A stretch of 14,178 bases of DNA, from assembly GCA_007124345.1 (NCBI GenBank), contig SLFH01000342.1, positions 1 to 14,178 on the forward strand. The letters run 5' to 3'. Origin of the DNA: Phycisphaerales bacterium. GTDB lineage: Bacteria > Planctomycetota > Phycisphaerae > Phycisphaerales > UBA1924. Below the pieces are notes generated by a model. That model was given only the letters and a program-made list of their open reading frames with translations. It was not told the origin of the DNA and did not search any database. The position numbers were made by a program, and so were the translations under genes. Shown here one piece after another: positions 6,786 to 13,293 of the stretch; positions within the stretch are counted from its first letter, which is position 1, and every line of letters starts with the position of its first letter.

Positions 6786-8138
6786 ATGGCCGCGGTCTAT
6801 CCGTTCAACGCGATCCAGTTCAACGCCGGCGCCGGCGATGTTTCTACGCTGGTCAGCCCTCCTTACGACGTGCTCGACGCCGACGACCGCGATGCCCTGC
6901 TCGGCCCGGAGCAGCAGAACATCGTCGCGATCGACCTCCCGCATGTCCCGCCGAAGGAGCTCGGGCCCTCGTCGGCGTACACCGGCGCCGCCTCCAAACT
7001 CAAGAGCTGGCTCGCCGAGGGCGTGCTCGCCCGGCGCGATCGTCCCGCCATGTTCGCCTACCGCCAGACCTTCGAGTTCGAGGGCAAGCAGTACCGACGT
7101 TGCGGCATGGCCTGCACCATCGACACCGTCCCCTTCGGCCCCCGCAACAGCGGCGGCGTGCTGCCCCACGAGCAGACCTTCAGCGGGCCCAAGGAAGACC
7201 GCATGGCCCTGATGAAGGCTACGCAGTGCCAGACCAGCCCCGTCTTCGGCCTCTTCGCCGACGAGAAGGGGACCGGCAGCGAGGTTGTCAGAAGTGTCAT
7301 GGAGTCCCGCGCGCCCGACATGACCGCTCGCATGTCCGACGGCGTGCTGCACGAGGTCTGGACCGTCGACGACGCGGCAACCATGGAAGCCTACGAAGAG
7401 GCCCTCAAGGGCGAGGACATCTTCATCGCCGACGGTCATCACCGGTACACCACCGGGCTGAACTACCTCACCGGCCTGCTGGAGAAGGGCGACCTGCCCA
7501 AAGACCACCCCGCGCGGCGCTGCATGATCGTGCTCGTCGGCATGAACGACCCCGGCCTGGCGATCGGGCCGACCCACCGCGTGCTGGGCGGCATGAGCGA
7601 TTACACGATCCAGAAGTTCGAGGAAGCCTCCGCCGGCCTCCTGGACATCAAGCCCTGCGACAACAACCCCAAGCAGATCGAGGCGGAGGTCAAGAAGCGG
7701 GCCCTCTCGCTCAACGACGACGCCAATGTCTTCGGCATCATCGACCGCGACACCGGGCTCTGCTTCACAGCGACGACCGCGGCCGACGACCCGCTCGAAG
7801 AACGCTTCCCCGACAAGCCCCGCGCCTGGCGCAAGCTCGATGTCGCAGTGATCCAGCACCTGATCGTCGAGGAGATCTGCCAGCCCGAGCTCAACGGGGG
7901 CGAGCCGGTCAAGTGGGCCTTCCCCCACACGATCGAAGAGGTGCAGGAGATCTTCTCGGGGGTCGAGACGGGCGCGGGTGGGGGCTCGGGCTTCGCCCAG
8001 ATCGCGGTCGTCGTACGTCCGACGCCCCTGGAGGCGGTCAAAGAGATCAGCCGCGCCAACGAGCTGATGCCCCAGAAGAGCACCTTCTTCTACCCCAAGC
8101 TCGCGACCGGGCTGTTCATCCATCCGCTCCATGACTGA
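6786..8138 (+). CDS. DUF1015 family protein
   Basis: A 450-residue cytosolic protein with the DUF1015 pattern. It has an opening segment on a PFNAIQFN core, VSPPYDVLDADDRDALL, YRQTFEFEGKQYRRCGMAC, PHEQTFSGPKEDRMALMKAT and SPVFGLF. The most conserved motif is ADGHHRYTTGLNYL, with D216-G-H-H-R220. No enzymatic activity is firmly known to me for this family. The DGHHR motif recalls the ParB/sulfiredoxin-like fold of free serine kinases, an inference only. The frame stays open upstream to 6696, but the ATG at 6786 is chosen because an AAAGGAA Shine-Dalgarno lies about 8 nt before it and the family similarity begins right after it. The gene is divergent from purQ and overlaps the 3' end of the opposing mscS-family gene by 23 bp. 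Confidence 0.9.
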   Translation: MAAVYPFNAIQFNAGAGDVSTLVSPPYDVLDADDRDALLGPEQQNIVAIDLPHVPPKELGPSSAYTGAASKLKSWLAEGVLARRDRPAMFAYRQTFEFEGKQYRRCGMACTIDTVPFGPRNSGGVLPHEQTFSGPKEDRMALMKATQCQTSPVFGLFADEKGTGSEVVRSVMESRAPDMTARMSDGVLHEVWTVDDAATMEAYEEALKGEDIFIADGHHRYTTGLNYLTGLLEKGDLPKDHPARRCMIVLVGMNDPGLAIGPTHRVLGGMSDYTIQKFEEASAGLLDIKPCDNNPKQIEAEVKKRALSLNDDANVFGIIDRDTGLCFTATTAADDPLEERFPDKPRAWRKLDVAVIQHLIVEEICQPELNGGEPVKWAFPHTIEEVQEIFSGVETGAGGGSGFAQIAVVVRPTPLEAVKEISRANELMPQKSTFFYPKLATGLFIHPLHD

Positions 8139-9303
8139 CCTGCTCCCCGATGGGGCCCGCCGGCGGCCTCCGGTCTGGCGGGATTTCCCCGCGATCGGTC
8201 GCCGGGCCGTCCTCCGATAGCGAGCGGATCTTGGGCAACGCCGACGGGTGCTCGCGCTGGATGTAAGCGATTATTTTCTCACGCACCTCGCACCGGAGGT
8301 CCCACGCGTCGCCTGAGTTTCTGGCGCTGACCAGCGCACGGATCTCCAGCGTCGTGGGCCTCGCGTCAGTGACCTGCAGGACGCAGACGCGCCCGTCGAA
8401 CTTCGGCGAAGCTTCTGTGATGCGCTTGAGCTCGGCGCGCAGATCGTCGAGCGGGACGGTGTAGTCCACATGCCAGAAGACCGAGCCGATGATGTCCGCC
8501 CGCGTCCTGGTCCAGTTCTGGAAGGGCTGATCGAGGAAGTGCGAGAACGGAACGATCAGGCGGCGCTCGTCCCAGATCCGCACAACGACATAGGTCGTGG
8601 TGATCTCTTCGATCCGCCCCCACTCCCCGGCGATGATGACGACATCGTCGAGGCGGAAGGGCTCGGCGAGCGCCACCTGCACCCCCGCGATGAAGTTCGC
8701 GATCGATGAGCGTGCCGCGAAGCCGACGATCAGCCCCGCCAGCCCCGCCGAGGCGAGCACGCTCGCCCCGACCTGGCGCACGCCCGGGAAGGTCATCAGG
8801 ATCGAGGAACCCATCAGGATCAGCACCAGCGCGATGAGGATCCGGGCGATCACCCGCACCTGCGTGTGCACACGCCTGGCCCGCAGGTTGTCCGCGACGC
8901 CCATGTCGTAGCGACGCGTCATCGCCTTGGACGCCGCCCCGATCATGACGATCAGCGTCCAGCCGATCAGGACGATGATCGCGATCGACATCGCCTGCTG
9001 AACGCCGTCGGCCAACTCCGGCGGGATATTCCGCGTCGGGCGTGTCAGGCGGAAGGCCAGCACGACGACGAGGATGAGGGTCGGCCCGTGCATCCTGCGG
9101 GCGACCTCGTCTGCGACCTGGGTCTCGGGATTATCGGCCAGACGCCGAACGAAGCGATACACCAGCCAGTGGATCACCACCGCGGCTGTGATCGCCCCGA
9201 CAACGATGCCGAGCTCCGCAAAGAGCCCGAACATCGGCCCCCACGCCTCGGCGTCGATTTCTGGAGCGGGAGGGCCGACTTCCTCTTGCGGTTCGTCTTG
9301 CAT
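8116..9303 (-). CDS. Small-conductance mechanosensitive ion channel, MscS family
   Basis: A 395-residue inner-membrane channel that opens under membrane tension to release solutes during osmotic downshock. About five hydrophobic helices are visible, near residues 25-50, 73-92, 102-125, 149-170 and 177-205. The last has the Gly/Ala-rich pore helix pattern ASVLASAGLAGLIVGFAARS followed by ANFIAGVQVAL. The beta domain follows, with FRLDDVVIIAGEWGRIEEITTTY, and then the mixed C-terminal vestibule with VDYTVPLDDLRAEL. It is longer than E. coli MscS (286) because of additional N-terminal helices, as in YnaI-type channels. The first 20 or so residues are acidic and proline-rich, and the last 30 are a polar tail overlapping the DUF1015 gene. 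The ATG at 9303 has no Shine-Dalgarno but a TAGCAT hexamer 6 nt upstream. The gene is divergent from the zinc-ribbon operon. Confidence 0.92.
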   Translation of the reverse strand: MQDEPQEEVGPPAPEIDAEAWGPMFGLFAELGIVVGAITAAVVIHWLVYRFVRRLADNPETQVADEVARRMHGPTLILVVVLAFRLTRPTRNIPPELADGVQQAMSIAIIVLIGWTLIVMIGAASKAMTRRYDMGVADNLRARRVHTQVRVIARILIALVLILMGSSILMTFPGVRQVGASVLASAGLAGLIVGFAARSSIANFIAGVQVALAEPFRLDDVVIIAGEWGRIEEITTTYVVVRIWDERRLIVPFSHFLDQPFQNWTRTRADIIGSVFWHVDYTVPLDDLRAELKRITEASPKFDGRVCVLQVTDARPTTLEIRALVSARNSGDAWDLRCEVREKIIAYIQREHPSALPKIRSLSEDGPATDRGEIPPDRRPPAGPIGEQVSHGADG

Positions 9304-9309
9304 TCGGGC

Positions 9310-9315
9310 ATGCTA
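9310..9315 (-). promoter_or_regulatory. Candidate -10 box (TAGCAT) for leaderless mscS-family transcript
   Basis: On the minus strand TAGCAT is followed by GCCCGA and then ATG, the same 6-nt spacing as before purQ and the solute-binding protein gene. There is no Shine-Dalgarno and no visible -35 element. Confidence 0.5.
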
Positions 9316-9380
9316 CACCGGAAAGAAAAGACGCGCCGATCCCGTGGGAACTTTCGATCGGGTCGTGCGTCCAACCCATC

Positions 9381-9426
9381 GGCGGGTGTCCCGCCAGCCG
9401 ACCGCTCACAAAGGCGACTCACGCCT
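9381..9426 (+). other. Two hairpins in the leader of the zinc-ribbon operon
   Basis: GGCGGG-TGT-CCCGCC (9381-9395) and AGGCG-ACTCA-CGCCT (9412-9426) are perfect small stem-loops. The second ends immediately before the GGGAGGG ribosome site of the gene starting at 9441, so it could affect translation initiation. No -10-like hexamer was found on the plus strand of this region, so where the transcript starts is unknown. Stems of this size occur by chance in DNA this GC-rich. Confidence 0.3.
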
Positions 9427-9440
9427 GGGAGGGCCGCTCC

Positions 9441-10508
9441 GTGCCCATCAACAGCGCCAGCGCGAAGGCCGTGGCTAAAGACCACTGCCCATTCTGCGGC
9501 TACGACCGAACCGGTTTGCTCTCGGGCGAACGCTGCCCCGAGTGCGGCAAGATCTCACGCCCCACCAAGGGCCAGCCCCGCAAGCACGACGTGTTCGGCC
9601 GCGCGCCGCTGGCGTATCTCCGAAGGGTGCAGTTCGCGATGTGGTCGCTCGCCCTGGGCGCTGTTGTCGCGACCATCTCCTATCTCTCGTACTGGTACGG
9701 GGGCGAGCCGGCGAGCCGCGTGGTTTCGGTGATCGCCAGCGCCATGTACTTCGCCGGCGTCTGGGTGATGACGGCGCCCCGCGAGTCGCCCTCACTGTCC
9801 AAAGAGGTCACACGTCTGGAGTTCAAGCATCTGCGGTGGGTCAACCGAGGCACCCAGTCGCTTTGGTTCGTCAGCCACGGGCTCGCCGTGCTGTTCATTC
9901 TGGGCCATGTCTCGCACGACATCTTCCCGGTGATCGTCGCGGCGACCTTCACGATCGCGGCGGTCGGGCTTGTTCCCTTCTCCGCGCAGCTCGCCTGGTT
10001 CGCGGGGTGGGCCTGCGACGACGGCGTCGCCAGCCGACTGAACGCCTCGGCGTGGGGGCTGGGCCTGCCCGTTGCGTGGTTCGGGCTGCTCACGCTTACC
10101 GGAGGCGCTCCGACGGGGCTCATCGGCTTCATCGTTGTGTTCATCTCTATCGCGATGTTCATCTCGGTGATTTTCGCGGTCTTCGTCTACCTCTGGTCGT
10201 GCGTGACGCTCGCCGGGACGACCAGTTGGGCGATCCGCAACTGGCACGACGCCCAGGCGCGAGATCAGCGAGAAAGGGACAAAGCGGAGGAGACTGCGCG
10301 AAAAACCGCGCGCCGGGTCGGGCCCAAGTCCGCGGCCGCTCACAACCCCGGCGGCGCCAGCCACGCCCAGCGCGATGCGGAATTCGAAGCCGCGTTCACC
10401 AAAATATCCAAATCATCCGACACCCCCACGAGCGCACCGATCCCGAAGAACATCCACCGCATCGAACGACGCAGCGACGACGACCCCATCCCGCTGGAAC
10501 CCGAATAG
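9441..10508 (+). CDS. Zinc-ribbon multi-spanning membrane protein, paralogue A (unknown function)
   Basis: A 355-residue protein of unknown function. It opens with a four-cysteine zinc ribbon, C16/C19 and C32/C35 (CPFCGYDRTG and CPECG), spaced CxxC-x12-CxxC. About six hydrophobic segments follow, near residues 65-84, 95-112, 140-156, 163-190, 203-220 and 224-258, then a roughly 95-residue charged tail that is probably cytosolic. A conserved RWVNRGTQ motif (132-139) precedes the third membrane segment. The GTG start at 9441 is supported by a GGGAGGG Shine-Dalgarno 7 nt upstream and by the ribbon starting soon after. It is clearly paralogous to the next gene, 13 nt downstream. Short N-terminal ribbons of this CPxCGYDxTG type are, as I recall, frequent on planctomycete membrane proteins. 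The start is divergent from the mscS-family gene. Confidence 0.8.
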   Translation: MPINSASAKAVAKDHCPFCGYDRTGLLSGERCPECGKISRPTKGQPRKHDVFGRAPLAYLRRVQFAMWSLALGAVVATISYLSYWYGGEPASRVVSVIASAMYFAGVWVMTAPRESPSLSKEVTRLEFKHLRWVNRGTQSLWFVSHGLAVLFILGHVSHDIFPVIVAATFTIAAVGLVPFSAQLAWFAGWACDDGVASRLNASAWGLGLPVAWFGLLTLTGGAPTGLIGFIVVFISIAMFISVIFAVFVYLWSCVTLAGTTSWAIRNWHDAQARDQRERDKAEETARKTARRVGPKSAAAHNPGGASHAQRDAEFEAAFTKISKSSDTPTSAPIPKNIHRIERRSDDDPIPLEPE

Positions 10509-10521
10509 CCGGAGCTCAAGC

Positions 10522-11442
10522 GTGCAGCAGACAAAGTCGTTTCCGTCTCAACGCCTCTGCCCCGGCTGCGGCTTCGAACTGACCGGCTACGGGCGCTTCG
10601 CCCCCTGCCCGAGCTGCGCCAACAAGCCCGCCCACCGCGGCAGCACCGCGAAAATCACGCGCTACGACGACACCCCGATCCCCTTTCTCCGCCGGACATT
10701 CCTCACGACCACTGCGCTCGCCCTCGGCGCCGGTCTTTGCATCGTCGCGTACGGGCTGTGGCTCGCCGTGGGCGTGCTGCACCATGTGCCGTTCTTCGGA
10801 AGGTTCTACTTCCCGGAGAGTTCGCTCCCTCACTACCAGGGCGCCGCCCACCTGATCGGCATGCTCGGCTCGCTGATCTATCTCTTCGGCGTCTGGGAGA
10901 TTACTTCCAGGCGCGACTCGATCCTGCGGTTTACCAAGCCCGGCACGCGACCATCCGCGGTTGTACGCTGGGTCTGCCGAGGCACGCAGATGTGCTGGTT
11001 TTTCTACCACGTCGCGGCGTACGCGTGGCTGATCACGTATCCCACGGACTTCGTCTACGCCGCGACAGCCGGCGTGCTGTTCGCGATCGCCAGCCTCGGC
11101 CTGATCCCGTTCGCGCTGGACCTGAGCGGGCTCGCCTCGTGGGCGTTCGGGGACGAGTTCTCCAACAGCCTGGCGTTCTCGGGCATCGGCGTCGGGTGCG
11201 CCGGGGTGCTGCTTGGGCTGGTGTACACCTTCGGCGTGCCGGGCGGAGCGATCGGCGCTGTGATCGGGCTGGCCACGGTCGTCGTGACTTTGCTGATCCC
11301 TTTGGGTGTTTTTCTCTACCTCCGGGCGTACTTCCGCCTCGCCGGACTGACGAGATGGTCGATCCGCTGTCGCCACGAGGCCGATGCACGCGACGAGCGC
11401 CTGCGGGCCAGGGCCGCCACGCTGACGCCCGAGCCCCTCTAA
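10522..11442 (+). CDS. Zinc-ribbon multi-spanning membrane protein, paralogue B (unknown function)
   Basis: A 306-residue protein with the same plan as its upstream neighbour: zinc ribbon C13/C16 and C29/C32 with identical CxxC-x12-CxxC spacing, then about six hydrophobic segments. Shared blocks include LRR before the first membrane helix, GVWxxT, RWVxRGTQxxWFxxH (149-163) and GLIPF. Near the C-terminus both also share LAGxTxW and IRxxHxAxARDxR. Unlike paralogue A it lacks the long charged tail and has a longer loop after the first helix. The frame is open from 10375, but that part overlaps paralogue A in another frame. The GTG at 10522 has GGAG 7 nt upstream and starts 13 nt after the previous stop, so it is preferred. 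Function is unknown; neither a transporter nor an enzyme signature is visible. The mnmA start follows 8 nt after the stop. Confidence 0.8.
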   Translation: MQQTKSFPSQRLCPGCGFELTGYGRFAPCPSCANKPAHRGSTAKITRYDDTPIPFLRRTFLTTTALALGAGLCIVAYGLWLAVGVLHHVPFFGRFYFPESSLPHYQGAAHLIGMLGSLIYLFGVWEITSRRDSILRFTKPGTRPSAVVRWVCRGTQMCWFFYHVAAYAWLITYPTDFVYAATAGVLFAIASLGLIPFALDLSGLASWAFGDEFSNSLAFSGIGVGCAGVLLGLVYTFGVPGGAIGAVIGLATVVVTLLIPLGVFLYLRAYFRLAGLTRWSIRCRHEADARDERLRARAATLTPEPL

Positions 11443-11445
11443 CAT
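11440..11445 (+). promoter_or_regulatory. Possible -10 box (TAACAT) before mnmA copy 1
   Basis: TAACAT overlaps the TAA stop of the preceding gene and lies 5 nt before the ATG at 11451, with only cytosines between and no Shine-Dalgarno. It could give a leaderless mnmA message, but the TAA part is already explained by the stop codon, so chance is likelier here than at the other sites. Confidence 0.3.
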
Positions 11446-11450
11446 CCCCC

Positions 11451-12395
11451 ATGCCGTCGCGTTCAGGATCTCAACACGCCCCGCCCCCGGGGTCGAGGGT
11501 GCTCGTCGCCATGTCCGGCGGCGTGGACTCCTCCGTCGCCGCCGCGACCCTGCTCCGCCAAGGGTGCGAGGTCATCGGCGTCTTCATGCGCCTCGGCTCG
11601 CCCGGCGAAACGCTCGACACCCCCATCGCCGACGACGCCCTCCGCGGCGTCTGCAACGCCGAAGCGCAGGACCAGCCCGGACGCATCAAGATCGGCAAGC
11701 AGGGCTGCTGCTCGATCAATGACGCGGCGGACGCACGCCTCGTTGCCGCCGAGCTCGGCATCCCCTTCTATGTCGTCAACTTCAAGAAGGAGTTCGGGCG
11801 CATCATCGACTACTTCGTCGGCGAATACGCCCAAGGCCGCACGCCCAACCCGTGCGTCCGCTGCAACGACTGGCTGAAGTTCGGACGATTGCACGAATAC
11901 GCCCACAGCATGGGCGCGGGCTTCGTCGCCAGCGGGCACCACGCGCGTGTCGCCGTCCGCGACGGCTCGCCCGCCCTGCTCCGCGGCGTCGACGAACCCA
12001 AGGACCAGTCGTATGTGCTCTTCGGCGCGCCGCGCGGGCGCCTCGCCGAGATGCTCCTGCCCGTCGGCGAGATGACCAAGGACGAGGTCCGCGACAAGGC
12101 CGAAGAGCTCGGCCTGCCCACCTTCGACAAGCCCGACAGCCAGGAGATCTGCTTCGTCCCCGACAATGACTACGCGGGCCTCGTCGAGCGCCGACGCCCC
12201 GAACTCGCCCGCAAGGGCAGGATCATTGATGAGAGCGGCGCTCCCCTCGGCGAGCACGCCGGCCAGCACCGCTTCACCATCGGCCAACGCCGCGGCGTCG
12301 GCGTCGCCCTCGGCCACCCGATTTTTGTCGTCGGCAAGGATCCCGAGACCAACACCGTCACCGTATTGCCCTCCGGATCCCGATGCGTCACGTAG
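11451..12395 (+). CDS. mnmA: tRNA-specific 2-thiouridylase MnmA, copy 1, truncated at its 3' end
   Basis: MnmA thiolates U34 of glutamine, lysine and glutamate tRNAs in the cytosol, using ATP and persulfide sulfur. Present are the PP-loop SGGVDSS (residues 22-28), catalytic C135 in TPNPCVRCND, the second catalytic cysteine C234 in SQEICFVPDND, and FTIGQRRG. Conserved sequence ends at NTVTV (301-305). The remaining nine codons to the stop at 12393 are antisense of the second mnmA, so the last 40-60 residues of the C-terminal beta-barrel are missing; family length is about 360-380. The product could be unstable or inactive. The ATG at 11451 follows the zinc-ribbon gene by 8 nt with no Shine-Dalgarno. 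The sequence is about two-thirds identical by eye to copy 2, too different for a recent duplication. Confidence 0.9.
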   Translation: MPSRSGSQHAPPPGSRVLVAMSGGVDSSVAAATLLRQGCEVIGVFMRLGSPGETLDTPIADDALRGVCNAEAQDQPGRIKIGKQGCCSINDAADARLVAAELGIPFYVVNFKKEFGRIIDYFVGEYAQGRTPNPCVRCNDWLKFGRLHEYAHSMGAGFVASGHHARVAVRDGSPALLRGVDEPKDQSYVLFGAPRGRLAEMLLPVGEMTKDEVRDKAEELGLPTFDKPDSQEICFVPDNDYAGLVERRRPELARKGRIIDESGAPLGEHAGQHRFTIGQRRGVGVALGHPIFVVGKDPETNTVTVLPSGSRCVT

Positions 12396-13225
12396 ATCGG
12401 GTACCCCATCGCCAGGTTCAGCCCGCGCCGCTGGCCAACCGTGAAATGCTGATGCCCGGCGTGCGTGCCCACCTTGCGCCCCTGCCCATCGACGATGTCT
12501 CCCTCGCGCACCTGGCCCGGCGACCGCCGCGCCACCAGGCGGGCGTAGTCGTTGTCGGGCACGAAGCAGATCTCCTGGCTGTCGGGCTTGTCGAACACGT
12601 CCAGGCCCCAGTCCTCGGCCATCTGCCGCACCTCGTGCTTGTGATACGCCCCCATTGGCAGCAGCATGTGATCAAGCCGATCGCGCGGGCTGCCAAAGAG
12701 GACGTAGGACTGGTCCTTGCCGGCGTCGCGGCCGCGCATGAGCATCGCCCGCCCGGCGGCGTCGCGCTCGATGCGCGCGTAATGCCCGGTGGCGACGTAG
12801 TCGGCGTTGACGGACCGGGCGTAGGCGTAGAGCTTGCCGAACTTCAGCCAGTCGTTGCAGCGGACGCAGGGGTTGGGCGTGCGGCCGGCGTTGTATTCGC
12901 CGACGAAGTAGTCGATGATGCGGCCGAAGTCGCGCTTGAAGTTGAGCACGTAGAAGGGCACACCAAGCTGCCCCGCGACCGCGCGGGCGTCGGCGGCATC
13001 GTTGACGGAGCAGCAGCCCTGGCGATGGGCCGGCGGTTGCCTGGCCGGGTCGCACGCGCCGTCGAAGATGTTGTCGTACTCGCCCTCGGCCTCGTGGTCG
13101 GAGCCGAGGCGCATGAAGCAGCCGAGCACCTCGTAGCCCCGGCGTGCCAGCAGCGCGGCGGTGACGGACGAGTCAACCCCGCCGGACATCGCCACCAGGA
13201 CCCGCTTGCCGCGTGCATCAGGCAT
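12170..13225 (-). CDS. mnmA: tRNA-specific 2-thiouridylase MnmA, copy 2, truncated and running into antisense of copy 1
   Basis: Opposite in orientation to copy 1 and meeting it tail to tail. The 351-codon frame has the PP-loop SGGVDSS (residues 14-20), catalytic C120 in TPNPCVRCND, C220 in SQEICFVPDND, and FTVGQRRG. Genuine MnmA sequence stops at NTVTV (287-291, near 12354); residues 292-351 are simply the reverse strand of copy 1 read through to a chance stop at 12170. The natural C-terminus is therefore missing at the same place as in copy 1. The frame is open upstream to 13714, but the ATG at 13225 is chosen because MnmA similarity begins eight codons later and a TAAAAT hexamer lies just upstream. 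Between the PP-loop and GCCSVNDAADA it differs most from copy 1. It is divergent from the secreted-protein gene. Confidence 0.88.
   Translation of the reverse strand: MPDARGKRVLVAMSGGVDSSVTAALLARRGYEVLGCFMRLGSDHEAEGEYDNIFDGACDPARQPPAHRQGCCSVNDAADARAVAGQLGVPFYVLNFKRDFGRIIDYFVGEYNAGRTPNPCVRCNDWLKFGKLYAYARSVNADYVATGHYARIERDAAGRAMLMRGRDAGKDQSYVLFGSPRDRLDHMLLPMGAYHKHEVRQMAEDWGLDVFDKPDSQEICFVPDNDYARLVARRSPGQVREGDIVDGQGRKVGTHAGHQHFTVGQRRGLNLAMGYPIYVTHRDPEGNTVTVLVSGSLPTTKIGWPRATPTPRRWPMVKRCWPACSPRGAPLSSMILPLRASSGRRRSTRPA
12338..12380. repeat. Imperfect palindrome at the junction of the two mnmA copies
   Basis: The 43-bp segment is flanked by GGATCC on both sides and matches its own reverse complement at 33 positions, with its centre at 12359. 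Plus strand reads DPETNTVTVLPSG; minus strand reads DPEGNTVTVLVSG. The central 11 nt, ACCGTCACCGT (12354-12364), encode Thr-Val-Thr-Val on either strand. The palindrome exists because two homologous genes are joined in inverted orientation at the same codons. It is the probable breakpoint of a rearrangement or of a chimeric assembly. Confidence 0.85.
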
Positions 13226-13233
13226 AGCCCTGG

Positions 13234-13239
13234 ATTTTA
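13234..13239 (-). promoter_or_regulatory. Candidate -10 box (TAAAAT) for mnmA copy 2
   Basis: TAAAAT on the minus strand, one base from the consensus TATAAT at two central positions, ends 8 nt before the ATG at 13225. Initiation 6-8 nt downstream would give a message with zero to two leader bases. An AGGG within the 8-nt gap is too close to ATG for a normal Shine-Dalgarno. Confidence 0.45.
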
Positions 13240-13274
13240 CCACGGCCGGGCATCGCCGGTCCCGGGCGCGGCGA

Positions 13275-13293
13275 GGGGCGGGATTCCCGCCCC
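13275..13293. terminator. Perfect 8-bp hairpin, GGGGCGGG-ATT-CCCGCCCC
   Basis: A perfect GC-only stem of 8 bp with a 3-nt loop between two divergent genes. There is no T tract, and no gene ends here, so a terminator role is doubtful; an operator or a replication/transcription pause element is as likely. Its core, GGCGGGNNNCCCGCC, also occurs at 9381-9395. Confidence 0.3.

Noticed and set aside
6474..8132. A 552-codon minus-strand frame opposite the DUF1015 gene
   Set aside because: It is a shadow of a gene with clear conserved motifs; the translation shows no known domain and no ribosome site.
5795..8134. A 779-codon open frame on the plus strand spanning purQ and the DUF1015 gene
   Set aside because: It is antisense to purQ in its first part and out of frame with the DUF1015 gene in the rest, with Arg-rich low-quality sequence. 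Both overlapped genes have family motifs.
10375..10521. A longer version of zinc-ribbon paralogue B starting at 10375
   Set aside because: The added 49 residues overlap paralogue A in another frame and are Ser/Pro/Arg-rich shadow sequence; the GTG at 10522 has a Shine-Dalgarno and puts the zinc ribbon near the N-terminus as in paralogue A.
11451..13225. A functional dual-mnmA system, or a toxin/antitoxin-like antisense pair
   Set aside because: Both genes lose their C-terminal end at the same residue and the shared part arises from read-through into antisense, so breakage or misassembly explains the layout better than a designed system.
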